From Spirodela intermedia (taxonomy: Eukaryota; Streptophyta; Magnoliopsida; Alismatales; Araceae), in the NCBI GenBank assembly GCA_902729315.2, contig LR746267.1, positions 1,665,501 to 1,729,500 of the forward strand: a DNA stretch of 64,000 bases. The letters run 5' to 3'. The position numbers and the translations under genes were made by a program. Position 1 is the stretch's first letter. Every line of letters starts with the position of its first letter. Under the pieces are notes generated by a model, which ran no database searches, had not been told where the DNA came from, and saw only the letters and a list, made by a program, of their open reading frames with translations. Positions 24,663-35,755 of the stretch are shown one piece after another.

Positions 24663-24746
24663 GCCTGGTCATGTTGGCTGAGTACTGTCTACTGAACTCG
24701 CCTCCAGTTAGTGCTCTCATCATGTGTGTACTGACGGCCCCCCATA

Positions 24747-24766
24747 AATAAATCGTATGAAATAAA
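24747..24766 (+). terminator. Polyadenylation signals of the 24339 gene
   Basis: Two AATAAA motifs, at 24747-24752 and 24761-24766, lie 85-100 bp after the stop codon. Confidence 0.65.
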
Positions 24767-24899
24767 AGAGCACGGCAGTCGCCTAGTGCTGAAAAAGTTT
24801 ATTCCTGCTGTCCTCACGAATAGGCTACGCGCGTGTTTGCCTGCTTCCTGGGACCGCGTCAATTCGTTCCAGGAGATGGGCTGCAGTCTGGTTTTAAAC

Positions 24900-25740
24900 A
24901 TTTCCATTCGATATTTCCAATAATAATAGTTACTGTTGTTGAGTTCATCGAGGCAACCTGACGTTTACTGAACTAAGCCTAGACATCCAGTGCTTTCGTC
25001 AATGCAAGTGGCACATGGCTACAAGCAAAGAGCTAACAATTAAAGTAAAGAATCTACTTGTTGATGAAAAAAATAATGAAGTCAATTTCATACTAAAGTT
25101 CGAGCGTTTAATGCTTCATTGCCACGTAATAGACTCTGCAGCATAGCCCTTTTCAATCCACTAGAATCTATCCCACTTTCATATTATATATCCATGGACT
25201 TGTACTGTTCAATGTATTCAGTATGTTGCTGATGCTGAAGAATTTTGTTGGAGATAAATGAATGATACTTTTATGATATGAGAAATGTGTGAATTACTAT
25301 ATTTAAATAAACTGAAATTCGCACAATGACATAATCGTTAGTGCTTTGAGTGAAGTTAAATATAATAACTTTATACGAAACATGGTGTCTCATTCCATAA
25401 GTGACTACTCACTTAAAAGGATAATTCAAAGACGAACACAATGCGAAAAATAGAGCGTCTAATTTCAATTTTTAAGACATTACTGATTTCAAAATTTTAC
25501 CCAAGGGCAAAATGGTCTAGATTTTTACCTCATTGATTAAACTAATTTTTGTTAAAATATTACACCATAAATATGGGCAAATTTTATTAAAAAACGTACT
25601 CATAGAGGAATCTAACTCAACAAACCACACCTAAAAATTCAAAGCATGCCAGAGCTATGAATTTGGTAATTTTTACTGATATTTTTCTGTGTACTTCTAT
25701 GCACGTACATGTCATTAAGGTCCACTCAATTAGCCACTGA
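24900..25740 (+). repeat. Segmental duplication, copy 1 (partner 28790-29700)
   Basis: The 3' flank of the 24339 gene matches 28790-29700 in the same order and orientation. Shared segments include GATATTTCCAATAA, AACCTGACG, AAAGAGCTA and TTCTGTGTA. Identity is moderate, so the duplication is old. No gene is seen. Confidence 0.65.
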
Positions 25741-28690
25741 GAGGACTGTTTCGTCGTTAAATTGAGAATAAAAATGTCATTTCTGCAAAAATTAGGACAA
25801 GAAGACATAAATAAAAAATGGCATGTCCAAAGTAAAAGAAAAGCCTCAAGATCCATCCATCCTAATCTTCTGAGTGTTTCCGATGAAACTCTTTCATCCA
25901 ACTTAAATTATTGATCCATTTTAGCAATCATGCTCTATGCAACTTTCAAAGATCTGCTGCAGCCTCTAACATTGAAGAGCTTCATGATGTCCCTCTTCTT
26001 TCATAGCAAGCTCTTCCGTCCTACAAGAAGACAGCACTATTTTGAGCTAAATATTTCTTATTGATTGTTCTTGAGATTGAATAGAAGTATCAAGAAACAT
26101 TTAGAGTACCTATCACGTGTTAGAAACACTGGATAGAATCTAAAATCTAGCAGATAGATAGCCCCATCATCCATGATATCAAGGTTTCTGTAGGGATTTT
26201 AAATCTAATGGAATAAAGTAGACTTATCAAGCATATACTTTAATAAATTGTAGAATACCCTAGCAATCTACGGGGTGATATAGACCTGCGGACTTTATGT
26301 TATGAGGAATGTTTATACAAGTAAATAAATTATATTCTGTGGACGAGAATGGCAAAATCATAATAGTAATTCCAAAATTGGTATGGTCAAAAAACTATAA
26401 AATTTTCTTTGTCTCTCTTCATAATCATAGTGGATTCATCTTAGGAGAATATTTTAAAGACACAAAATTCAGTCTTTGCCTTGTAGCGGCTAGTTTTCTG
26501 GTCAATTCAATCAAAATTCAATTTTGTTTGAAAATTTAAAAATCTTCTAAAAGTGATAATAAATCAAATACAGGAAGTTTTGTGAGAACTCTTTCACCAT
26601 TGTGATCTTTGTTTACTAATTTTTATTTTAATAACATATTATCCTCTAAACAATCACCAAGATCGAGGTGTCATTTATAAATTTCAAAACATCTCAACTT
26701 AAATCATATGGGTACCATAGTCAATATGATGTAAGCCTTCAAAACCTAGCAAAACCTTTCAAAACCTTTTACCATTCATGTGTAAAGGTACCTTTTAGCA
26801 GATCCTTCTCCTTTACAACTACAAAGTGACCCAATTTTACTTGGAATAGGTTTATTGTGTCTGACTAAAGCTAGGGGAAACCAAGGGTTCTCCAGGAGCG
26901 CCGCACATTGCTGCCGAACTAAAAAAGAATGGCAAAAGTTGTTGGACACTTTCTATACTTGTAACTGTTTAATGTGAGGGAAGTAATTTTTCTCTTCTGT
27001 ACTTATTTACTCGACTGCAACTATTTTATGTGGCAAAACTTTACCCCATTCCACCATCCTGTACGTGCAACTTGGTGATTTCAATCTCGCATGCAGATCA
27101 CAGAATGAATCTTGTCAAGTACTTCTGTGTAGACGGCATAGAACATCCCCCTTTATGGATATTTAATATTTTGTGAAGATTATGATGAGAGAGCATCACC
27201 AGGTGAAACGCATACTACTATTTCAAAGATTGAGGAAACCCTTCTCTGTGATAGAGACACTGGACTTGTTCTAACCTAGCACCAAACAAAGTGTAATGAA
27301 AAATATCCATGGTCAAAATCATGGAAACGGCTCATCGAGGTAAGTATCCATGAATCTGGGAATTCCCAGAGTGGTGGAATGAAAAATAACATAGCGACAG
27401 AAGGTAGGGCTCCGAAATTTTCTTCATTGAAATAGGAAAGCTTATAAGAATGTGAGAACCATGGGGAGGGTTCAGGATTTTAGCCTAGCACTTTTCATTG
27501 AGAAAAGTTTTGTGGAGAAGTTAAGGCAGGGAACTCAGGATCTACGAAACCAAACAGCCAAGCGAATGATGGGGAAATTATTCTTAAGCACTTGGTGGCT
27601 TATTGAAAATTTAAACCACAAGCTGGTGCATCACTCTGAGGCCAGTCAGTGTTTAGCATCTTCTTCCTTGCTGAACTTTTCGTACTGGTCTGGGTACATC
27701 AAGGAGTTCACTTCATCTTAATCATCCAGTTAACCTTTGATGATCCAGCCATTGTCAAATGGGCTACCATTAACCTAAATCAAGATAAAGTGCAGTTATT
27801 TTCATTATTCACCGCCCTGTTCACCCCCCCGAACAAAAGAACTGCTGCTAAGAGCAATCAAATAGGCAAGTCATCATCCTGTTCGTCCTGCCTTCAAGAG
27901 GACTTCGATATACAATCAACAGGCACCATTAGAAAGAAAGGAGAACAATGCATCTTTGTACCAATCCAAGGAGAACTAAGGAAAAAATAAATTACGGCAG
28001 AGCTATCATGACAAAAGGTACTTTTCCTATTTTCTAGACAGGGTTTTTCATCGTACAAAAAGATAGATGCCTCGTCGTACTAACCCACCATATTTGATGT
28101 TGAGGTCTAAACTCTCATTTGCAGAGCTTATTGTAGTATCCAATATTTAATTTCAAATAATCAGTTGTGAGGAATCCAGAATCTGTAAATTCAGGAATCT
28201 GTATGAGACGAGTTATGGTAGAAGGGTGGAGAATGGATGTGAGAATGGTTTCCAGGATATGGCACTCGACTGGTGCTAGGCTTGCTGGTTCTTAAATCCT
28301 TAATGGGTATCTGAATAAGAGCCGTCTTCTTTAATAACGTGGGAAGATCATATGGAGGAATAAGAGTAGGGGAAAGGTAATTCAACCTAAGGAAGATTAC
28401 AGTGCTGCGTAGACATTACTATGAAACTTAAGAGTTTGAGCCTTGTGATGTGAGAGCATTGGATATTGTGCTGAAGCGAATGTGTTACATATGAAGAATA
28501 TTTATATGAAGAGAACACATAATACATGATTCGGAAGGGAAGCTTTTGGATATCTACATTTATGCCAAAGTAAAAATTTAAACCAGCGAACAAATATTAA
28601 AGGATATCTATTTAGATAATCAAATAGACTAAGTAAAATCTGTATGCAACCTATCGTGCAGTCCACTGAATGAATGAAAACTATCTGGTC
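25740..28690. other. Intergenic, no gene recognised
   Basis: AT-rich sequence with short unrelated open frames (for example 27452-27721 and 27649-27990) that match no family I recognise and have no signal peptide or cysteine pattern. No repeat boundaries were seen. Confidence 0.4.
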
Positions 28691-28800
28691 GTAAGACGAA
28701 GGTAACCTGAGAAGGTAAGTTCTTGATCTTCTTCGTCAACTTTATTTAATGAAGCTGTAAGCTTAATCTACTGACCACACGTCCTCCAAACATCTTCATT
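28690..28800 (+). repeat. Short duplicate of 53820-53960
   Basis: Both carry CTTGATCTTCTTC, GAAG(C/T)TGTAAG(C/G)TTAAT and CACACGT(C/G)CTCCAAA in the same order, linking this flank to that of the 52906 relic. Confidence 0.55.
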
Positions 28801-29700
28801 GGATATTTCCAATAAACATCTTCATTGGATATTTCCAATAATCATCTTCATTGGATATTTCCAATAATCATAGTTATTACCGTTAGGGCCATCAAGCCAA
28901 CCTGACGAGGACGGAATTAAGACTACACATCCAATGGCTTTATCAATCTAAGTAGCACCCGGCCACAAGGAAAGAGCTATTGATCAAAGTAAACTATCTA
29001 ATCGTGAATGAAAAAATAAGAATAAAGTGAAATTCTTACAAAATTTTCATCATTTAATGTTTCACTGCAATGTAATACATCTTGCACTATTGCAACGTAT
29101 ATGATTTTTCAGCCCAGTCCCATGTGTCTTCACCGCTTAATATACACAATAAGCTGTTGAAACTCAAGGAATTGAAGTATTTTGATGATGAAAAACCTTC
29201 GTTAGAGATAAATGAATAACTTTAGGAAATCTGCAATGTGTGGATCTCCATTTTGAAATCAAGTCAGATTCGCAGAAAGACCTTATTTCTTTGAGTGAAG
29301 TTATGAATAATAATTTTGCATATTGGAAATGTTGTCACACATATAAGTGACTAATCATTTAAAAAGATAATTTAAAGATGAACGCAATGGAACCAATAGA
29401 TGATCTAAATGCAAAAAATTCTTTTCGTTCTGATTTTTACAACATTATTGAATTAATAATTTTAGACAAAGGTAAAATGCTCTAGATTTCTAAAGCAACT
29501 AATTAAAATAAGTTTTAGTTGAAAGATTACACCAAAATATATTGGCAAAAGTATCCAAACGCTTACTCAGAGAGGAGTTTAACTCAACAATCCACGTGTC
29601 AAGATTCAAAGTTCGCAGGTAGTTATGAATTGTTAATATTTTTGGACATTGTTCTGTGTATTTCCAGGCACGTGCACGACTCATTGAACTCCACACTACT
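28790..29700 (+). repeat. Segmental duplication, copy 2 (partner 24900-25740)
   Basis: Same order of matches as copy 1. No peptide gene is seen directly upstream, so the gene that would have accompanied this flank is lost or was never included. It starts inside a small tandem repeat. Confidence 0.65.
28791..28869 (+). repeat. Three-copy tandem repeat, about 26-bp unit
   Basis: CATCTTCATTGGATATTTCC followed by AATAA(T/A) is repeated three times. The single-copy partner at 24900 has one GATATTTCCAATAA, so the expansion came after the duplication. Confidence 0.85.
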
Positions 29701-30335
29701 AACCCTTCAAACAAAATTTTTACCAAATAAGTTTAGGAGAGGCATTTGACTGGTTACGTGTTGGAATCTATGGTGTATTTCGTACCGATAAGACAATAAA
29801 CGATGGCTGTCTTCTCATGTTGCATCACTTTAGAAAACCAAAAGATGCAATGAGAAGGAGATCCCATTCCTTGTTTCACTCTAAAACTTTCCCCAGTTTC
29901 GACTTTTGAAAAATCCAATTTGTACCAGTTACAGGCTTGAAAGCTGTTCGGAATGACCCTCTCTATTCGTGATCTCATAATGTGATTTTACAAAGCAGCC
30001 ACACTACGCATTTTGAAGTGGTCGTCAGCGATTACTTTAATCCGACTTGATATTAGGGCAAATAGTTTATTTTCAGACCTGTACATTTATTCTGTATCCT
30101 CACCTAAATAATCGCGGCAGGGAACAGAAAATTGAAGGCAGAAAATTGGTATTTTAAATTACGTACGTTTAAATTGCTGTTTTAAATAGTGCTATATTGG
30201 TGCACAAATCACAATTAAAAGAAGAGAAAAAAAAATTGAAGGCAGGGAAGACCAAGCTTTGACCTCTTGTTTGATGACGAAACGACAGCCGATGTTAAAT
30301 TTATTCCTGGACTTGGCCAGGTCCCAGAGATCAGC

Positions 30336-30343
30336 TATAAAAA
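30336..30343 (+). promoter_or_regulatory. TATA box of the 30439 pseudogene
   Basis: TATAAAAA, 103 bp before the ATG, at the same place as in the intact partner. A TTGACC W-box core lies at 30259-30264. Confidence 0.65.
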
Positions 30344-30438
30344 GGATCCACAGAAGAGCCAGGGCTCTTCACCGCTCCATATCCATTCCTTTCTCAATCC
30401 CGCAGCCAAAGACTGCCCACTCCCCTCGTTAGAAAGAT

Positions 30439-30753
30439 ATGGCAACCACCAACAAGGCCGCATCGGCTGCCGTTCTCCTGCTGCTCATCGCAGCTGCCAC
30501 CGTTGTGCTGGCGTTGGCCAGCGCCCTGACAGCGTTCTCTGTCCCCGGTTATGCCGGGAGAACCAAGGACGTCAACGGCTGTGGGTGCTTCGATATCAGT
30601 CGATACCAATGAGGGTACCACTTCGTGTTTACCAACGGCCAGGCTGCCGTACTGTATACGGACTCCTACTGCGATGGCTCCTCTGTCTCCCTCCACAAAG
30701 AGACCCACCGCTGCGAACGCAACGACTTCAAGAGCATCTTTATGGTCTGCTGA
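30439..30753 (+). pseudogene. MiAMP1-like peptide, subgroup B, nonsense pseudogene
   Basis: From the ATG in GATATGG, 57 codons are open and then TGA stands at 30610-30612, where the partner gene at 35852 has a Gly codon (CAT GGA there, CAA TGA here). The frame continues undamaged to a normal TGA at 30753, giving 104 codons like the intact copy. The first mature cysteine (Cys38 of the 35852 product) is Tyr, so one disulfide would be lost even with readthrough. Other landmarks remain: a signal peptide, Cys-Gly-Cys-Phe-Asp-Ile-Ser, His-Phe-Val-Phe-Thr and a C-terminal Cys. The TATA box and 3' flank are retained. The rest of the frame is clean, so inactivation is fairly recent. Confidence 0.9.
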
Positions 30754-31227
30754 GCGGGATCATGAAGCGCCAATTTATTAATGAATAAGCAGCAAACATT
30801 GCCCCGGCGAAATGACACGTCGTTGCTCTGTTACAATTCGCCAGTCCATGCGCGCCGTTGCATAGCGCTGATTAGTATGTATCCTTAAAGAATATCAGTA
30901 CATAACGTTCGCCGCTTTCACTTTCTCATGATTTCTTCGTTCTGCACAAATAAACATTCGATCCGCTATATATATCAGGATTCGTTACCGTTAAACTTAT
31001 TCGACAAACCAGGAGATTCATTAGGTTTTTAGTAGTCTGCTACGTTTGTTATGGAGGGTGCGCACAAGTTATTTAGGATTTGAGGGGACTTCAAGTGAGC
31101 AACTCGTTTTAACATCTTCGGGGAGGTCAACAGACAGATTGTACCAATGCAATCCAACCGGTAGTAGTGAATGCGCGGGAACCAGAAATACCTCTATCCA
31201 AGTGACTTGCTAACCCTTGCTATACTA

Positions 31228-31549
31228 AGGGCGTTTATTCACTCGATAATCTTAGTGTAAGGGCGTTTGCAGCGACACCCGCCTTATGTTTATGTGTGCG
31301 TGCGTGTCCTAGAGAGAGCTAATATCTGCGGTGCGCTCTTAGTGGAAACGAGATGATTGAATACTGCATGGTTAGTAGGATAGGTAGATCGTACCGCATT
31401 CCAGTCCGGACCTTGCCCCAGCTCGGCTCTGAAACCGCGGCCGGACTCAAATTACGAGCCCAAGCCCAGAAATTATCTCACACAATGATTGCCGTTTATT
31501 CACTCGATAATCTTACTGTAAGGGCGTTTGCAGCAACACCCGCCTCTTA
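31228..31549. repeat. Direct repeat of about 58 bp around the 3' end of the 31626 gene
   Basis: GGGCGTTTATTCACTCGATAAT... followed by AAGGGCGTTTGCAGC and ACACCCGCCT occurs at 31228-31287 and again at 31492-31549 with few changes. The second copy holds the likely polyadenylation signal of the minus-strand gene. The first lies at the end of the 29735-31230 duplication. Confidence 0.8.
31495..31500 (-). terminator. Polyadenylation signal of the 31626-31955 gene
   Basis: TTTATT on the plus strand (AATAAA on the minus strand), 126 bp past the stop. A 12-base C run (31583-31594) lies between. Confidence 0.5.
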
Positions 31550-31625
31550 TTTGCCTTTACTATTCAACCGACTTGCCAGCAACCCCCCCCCCCCGAAAAC
31601 CGTGAAAGACGGGGCGCACGTCCGG

Positions 31626-31955
31626 TTAGCAGAGCATCTTGACGCTGCGGTGCTCGTTGCGGACGCAGCTGCGGGTCTCCACGTCGAGACGGTCGGGAAG
31701 CTCGCGGCTAGCACAGTTGGAGAAGGCGTATAGCTCGGCCGCCTGACCCTCCGTGTACACAAAGTGAAAGCCGCCGGTGTAAACGCCGAGGTTGAAGCAC
31801 CCGCAGCCGTTGATGTCCTTGCTCTTTCCACTGCATCCAGGCCCCTCGAATACAGTGAGGGTGCTCGCCAACGCCGGCGTCACGGACGCGACCAGTAGGA
31901 AGACGATGAGGAGGGTCGCTCCAACGGTCTGCTGCGGGTTGGTGCTGCCGGCCAT
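31626..31955 (-). CDS. MiAMP1-like antimicrobial peptide, subgroup C
   Basis: A complete 109-residue intronless ORF. The start at 31955-31953 was chosen because the GATATGGC context is shared by all paralogues; the frame is open further upstream, but that part is promoter and leader. Residues 1-30 are the signal peptide (MAGSTNPQQ, a hydrophobic core, ending TPALA). Mature cysteines are at 41, 51, 53, 81, 97 and 109. Motifs are Thr-Val-Phe-Glu-Gly-Pro-Gly-Cys, Cys-Gly-Cys-Phe, Gly-Gly-Phe-His-Phe-Val-Tyr-Thr-Glu-Gly-Gln and Thr-Arg-Ser-Cys. Compared with subgroup B it has two extra residues between the fourth and fifth cysteines and more acidic residues. It is convergent with the 30439 pseudogene. 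Apoplastic defence is inferred from the family. Confidence 0.92.
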   Translation of the reverse strand: MAGSTNPQQTVGATLLIVFLLVASVTPALASTLTVFEGPGCSGKSKDINGCGCFNLGVYTGGFHFVYTEGQAAELYAFSNCASRELPDRLDVETRSCVRNEHRSVKMLC

Positions 31956-32063
31956 ATCCTTCAGTAGCGGGACGGGAAGTCCTTTCTCCGGGATTAGGTG
32001 AAGGGTTACGAGGACGTGGGAAGAGGTCTGACTGCCTTGTGATGAGATCCATTGCTGTGCCCA

Positions 32064-32070
32064 TTTTATA
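32064..32070 (-). promoter_or_regulatory. TATA box of the 31626-31955 gene
   Basis: TTTTATA on the plus strand (TATAAAA on the minus strand), 109 bp before the ATG. Confidence 0.7.
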
Positions 32071-32529
32071 GGATTTTTGTGGGGCTGTAAAAGATGAAAA
32101 CTTTTGTACGTCACGTACATCATTCATTCAGACCGTGATAAGCGGAAGTCGACCTTTTGTCGTTCTGGTGCCTTTCGGCATTCTCATCTGACGGCTTCTT
32201 CACGTTACAACTCTTTTGCGTCGTCAGTTGCCCCGCACGTTCTTCGCAGACGGTTTTGTTGAACTTGTAACCCACCGAATACCCGATGACTGGTGCTGGA
32301 AGAAAAGCTTAGATGACTAGTGTGACAGAACACGCGTTTGAAGGAGAACTTGTCCCGGGATGAAGAAATTCGGTTCCGTTCGTTGTTAAAGCAATGCACC
32401 TTCTCGCTTTCACTACGCGTCTGCGCTACTACTCTACGCAGCACTCAGCTGGTCAATGTAGAACTCTCTTTGGATTTAATTTCTTGTAGTCTTTCTCTGC
32501 GTCGCACGTGCGTGTTGTAACCTTCCTTC

Positions 32530-32940
32530 GAAGCATACACCTTCAGACACATGGCCCTCATAGAGAGTTGGCTATTTGCAAGTCTCCTCCTCTCTCAGAC
32601 CATTCTAGGCCCCGTCACTTTTGCCCAGTCAGATACATAATAAACATTATTATCTGAAAAACAACCAAAACATCCGAAAAACGTCAAACTACCTTTCAAA
32701 ATGGGTGCCATTTTGAAATGCAGTGACCATTCAAAACCATGCACGCTCTCTCCAACCTCAACTACCCTCCATCAAACCAGACGTGAACGAATTATAGTCT
32801 AATGCACTGACAGTTTCCGTCCAGAACGGACAATTGGCTCTACGGAAGACGAAGATCAACAAGACCGTCTGAGAAGATCGATCATGTGGGCCAGCACCAG
32901 ACGAGAAGGACTGGTGATGTGAAAGGGCTACCAGATGCGA
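32530..32940 (+). repeat. Upstream region of the 33177 gene, inverted copy at 48360-48740
   Basis: Segments such as CAGACGTGAACGAATT, GAAGATC...CATGTGGGCC, CACCAG and CTCATAG(A)GAG recur in reverse complement and reverse order at 48360-48740. It is likely an upstream regulatory region that was duplicated. Confidence 0.7.
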
Positions 32941-33060
32941 ACGGAGAAAGTTTTGGTCGCAGGAAGTCAGATAACTACGATCGGCCGATTTCCGGCGACC
33001 GGGGTGAGAGGCGTGACGTATCGAACTTTTGTCCATGCTTCAAAATCTCTTTCTCAACCT

Positions 33061-33067
33061 TATAAAA
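33061..33067 (+). promoter_or_regulatory. TATA box of the 33177 gene
   Basis: TATAAAA, 110 bp before the ATG. Confidence 0.7.
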
Positions 33068-33176
33068 CCGGCAAACACTAGGCGTTTTTAAGTGCACAAC
33101 CAGATTTTCCTCGCACCCCTAAAACCCTTGCGCCAATCCTCGAGGAAGAACTCTCCGTCAACTGCTGCAAGAAGAT

Positions 33177-33506
33177 ATGGCAGCCAGTAGCAATTGTCTG
33201 CCCGCCATGGGAGCGGCCGTTCTCCTCATGCTCATCGCGGCCGCAGCCGTCCTGCCGGCGTCGGCGAGTACCCTGACTGTATTCGAGGGGCCTGGGTGCA
33301 GCGGAAAGAGTAAAGACATCACCGGCTGTGGCTGCTTCGACCTAGAGAACTACAACGGGGGGTTCCACTTCGTTTATACAGAGGGCCAGACCGCAGAGCT
33401 TAAAGTTTCCCATGACTGCACAACCCGGGAGTTCCCCGAGGTGCTCGAGCGGGAGACCCGGAGCTGCATATCCAATGACTACAAAGGTGTGAACATGCTT
33501 TGTTAA
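33177..33506 (+). CDS. MiAMP1-like antimicrobial peptide, subgroup C
   Basis: A complete 109-residue intronless ORF starting in GATATGGC. The signal peptide is residues 1-30 (an extra Cys at 7, Ala/Leu core, ending LPASA). A second in-frame Met at 11 could also start a working signal peptide, but the first has the family context. Mature cysteines are at 41, 51, 53, 81, 97 and 109, the same spacing as the 31626 product, with which it shares Thr-Val-Phe-Glu-Gly-Pro-Gly-Cys-Ser-Gly-Lys-Ser-Lys-Asp-Ile. The Leu-Tyr of other copies is Leu-Lys here, and the segment before Cys97 is charged (Glu-Val-Leu-Glu-Arg-Glu-Thr-Arg). It is divergent from the 31626 gene across about 1.2 kb, and a flank block follows downstream. 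A secreted defence role is inferred from the family. Confidence 0.92.
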   Translation: MAASSNCLPAMGAAVLLMLIAAAAVLPASASTLTVFEGPGCSGKSKDITGCGCFDLENYNGGFHFVYTEGQTAELKVSHDCTTREFPEVLERETRSCISNDYKGVNMLC

Positions 33507-33567
33507 ATGTACTGGGTGATCGAAGCTCTGGCGGGCAGGGGATCAACCACGTGGAATGATAATGAGA

Positions 33568-33573
33568 AATAAA
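33568..33573 (+). terminator. Polyadenylation signal of the 33177 gene
   Basis: AATAAA 62 bp after the stop codon. Confidence 0.65.
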
Positions 33574-33879
33574 GATATGGTGCTACTCCTTGCGCACCAG
33601 GCAGATTGGCGTAGCCTTTAGGGCCTCTGTACCTTACGTGCGAAATGAACATCTTACACTTTGCTCTCTTCTGCTATTAATAATTAATTTCTTCGTCATG
33701 ATAAAACAGTACCAGAGTATCTGACTATTATTTTCTCACGTGTATCTGAACTGCGAAGTTTCCGTTTTCAGAAGCCGCTGAGTTTAGTCTCATTTTCTCT
33801 CTCTGTGCGCGTATATCCGTATTTATACGTAGATCCTATCTCTTTAGGAATCCCCAGGATAATCGAAGTACGCTGAGAT

Positions 33880-34345
33880 TTCCTTTCTTAATCTCGTCAA
33901 CATTATTTCATCGGTGAAACGATAAGCAGCTGGCTGCCACTTACCCTTCTGATCTTAATCCCCCGCGTACAGACAGGACGTTGGACACGAGCGGGAAATG
34001 TTATCCACGTCTACCCATGTGTCTGTCGCGCCTAGGTCGTACAATGCCATTCGTAGGGTGTTTTTCCCCTGAAAACCGTCCACTGTTGAATATTATCCGG
34101 GAGGCACGACCAGTTCATCCGATTCTACGCGTATCTGCACGTCATGTTGAGATCTTCCGCTCCTTAGTATGTTAGTGGCCACAGTTTCTAGAAGAACCTC
34201 ATTAATGCCGGGGAAGAAATGCTGCGCGGTTGATCGACGGGAAGCTACAAAAATGACGACTTCGTTCCAGGGGATGGATTTGATCCGCGACCTGCACTCA
34301 GATTTGCTGTTAATGGGCTCTACATAAGTTTTGACGGAGATTAAA
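33880..34345 (+). repeat. Cluster flank block, copy 4
   Basis: It starts about 370 bp after the 33177 stop codon. It contains GGACACGAGCGGGAAATGTTATCCACGTC-type matches near 33990, CCTGAAAACCGTC near 34068 and GTTAGTGGCCACAG near 34168, in the same order as copies 1, 2 and 5. Confidence 0.75.
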
Positions 34346-35544
34346 TTATGTCAACAGCACGTGGCTTCCCCGATGGTAGTTTCATAAAGAAGAGATGAGG
34401 AGGGTGGTAGGGTGCCATCGCGTAGCCTACTCCTATTCCAAACTTCAGAAATTTAGTAGAACAAACCTATTAAGCATAATTAGGTCGGAGTCTTCCTAGA
34501 GTGTTTTTCAACATCAGATTGTGGGAATTTTGAACATCCGAAACTGACCTGCATTAGCCAACCGAGGGAGAGTATGCTTGGAGATGGAATGAAGAATTTG
34601 CAGTCAGCGGATTAGGGTCGACCTGCATCCGAGTAGAAAGTTATCCCGTCAACTTGTTAAAACTTGCCTGGATACGAAGTACACCGATTCGTCTACCGGC
34701 CTGAAGCCCACAAAGGAGCGGCGTCACCAGAAGTCTGTTGTATCCTAAAACCAGCCATGACCGGTTAGCTGCATGCTCGTGCTGTAATCGGTTACGATTT
34801 TAAAGATCGAGGAAACCCACTTGCGCTGAGGTATGGGAGAAGCATTTGGCGGGTTAAGCGTTGTAAGCTATGGTGCGTTTCTGATCAATATAGCATAACC
34901 GATGGTTATCTTTTCCTGTTGCAACTCTTTGGGGAACCAAAAGTTGTAATCAGAAGGTGATCTTATTCCCTATTTCACCTTCAATCTTTCCCAGGCTTCG
35001 AGTTTTGAAACACCCAACTTGTATCGGTACCATGCTTGAAAGCTGTTCGGAATGACCCTCTCTATTGGCGATGGCATAAGCAAATGAGATTTTACAGGCA
35101 AGCAACTCTACGCATTTCCAGGTGGTCGTCAGCGATTAGTTTAACACGACTTGATATTAGGGCAAAAAGTTTATTTTCAGACCTCCACTTCCCTTTTCAA
35201 CTCTCACAATGATCAATACCAGACTTGGATGTAAATAGGCGTTTCAAATAGTGCTATATTGGTGTTTAGGAGGATAAACAAGGGAAGCAGTGGCATCGGC
35301 GATACGTGGATCAAAGTTGACCAGGAAACTGAAGGTTACACGGCGGACACAGAATGAGAACCTGGACAAGGGATGCTACCGACAAGCAATTCTCTTCCGA
35401 TTTCGCACGGGTAAGTGGGACTTTTGAAACATGAAAGTTGAACGGATAAGCTGTCCCCGGGGAACAATGGAAAACGAGGTCCCAGTGGATTATACGCCAC
35501 CAACCTCTTTCCATCCTGCTCGCAAGACACCACGCCGGCGTTAT

Positions 35545-35592
35545 TATCTGCGACGAGGTCAAGTTCAACAAAACCGCGACGTGGCGACAAGG
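35545..35592 (+). promoter_or_regulatory. Conserved promoter module, subgroup B (W-box core and ACGTGG)
   Basis: ATCTGCGACGAGGTCAAG, then TCAACAAAACC and GACGTGGCGACA, is shared with the 46247 gene at 46870-46916. It holds GGTCAA (W-box core, 35557-35562) and ACGTGG (35579-35584). W-boxes bind WRKY factors, so pathogen induction is an inference. Another TTGACC lies at 35317-35322. Confidence 0.55.
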
Positions 35593-35749
35593 CCGAGGAA
35601 GCCCCAATAAAGACGGAACCGCAGCAAACACGACGGGTCGCAATTCAAAGAAAAGACAGGGAAGACACAGCGTTTACGGCTTCTTTGGTGACCAAACAAC
35701 AGACAATGTTGAATTTATCCCAGGACTTGGTCAGGTCCCAGGAATCGGC

Positions 35750-35755
35750 TATAAA
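35750..35755 (+). promoter_or_regulatory. TATA box of the 35852 gene
   Basis: GGC-TATAAA-GAGG, 102 bp before the ATG, the same context as in the 46247 gene. Confidence 0.78.

Larger units (their letters stand above)
29735..31230 (+). repeat. Segmental duplication with pseudogene (partner 34845-36660)
   Basis: Upstream, coding and downstream parts match 34845-36660. Examples are GGCTTGAAAGCTGTTCGGAATGACCC-type matches near 29935, TTGATATTAGGGCAAA near 30050, and GATGATTTCTTC-like and GGGAACCAG matches downstream. Compared with its partner, this copy lacks about 390 bp between GTGCTATATTGGTG (about 30190) and GGGAAGAC (about 30245). Confidence 0.85.

Noticed and set aside
28791-28869. CRISPR-like array
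   Set aside because: Units are directly adjacent without spacers in a plant genome; it is a minisatellite.
30267-30788. 173-codon frame over the 30439 pseudogene
   Set aside because: It starts before the TATA box and uses another frame. The peptide family frame, with its nonsense codon, is the real ancestor.
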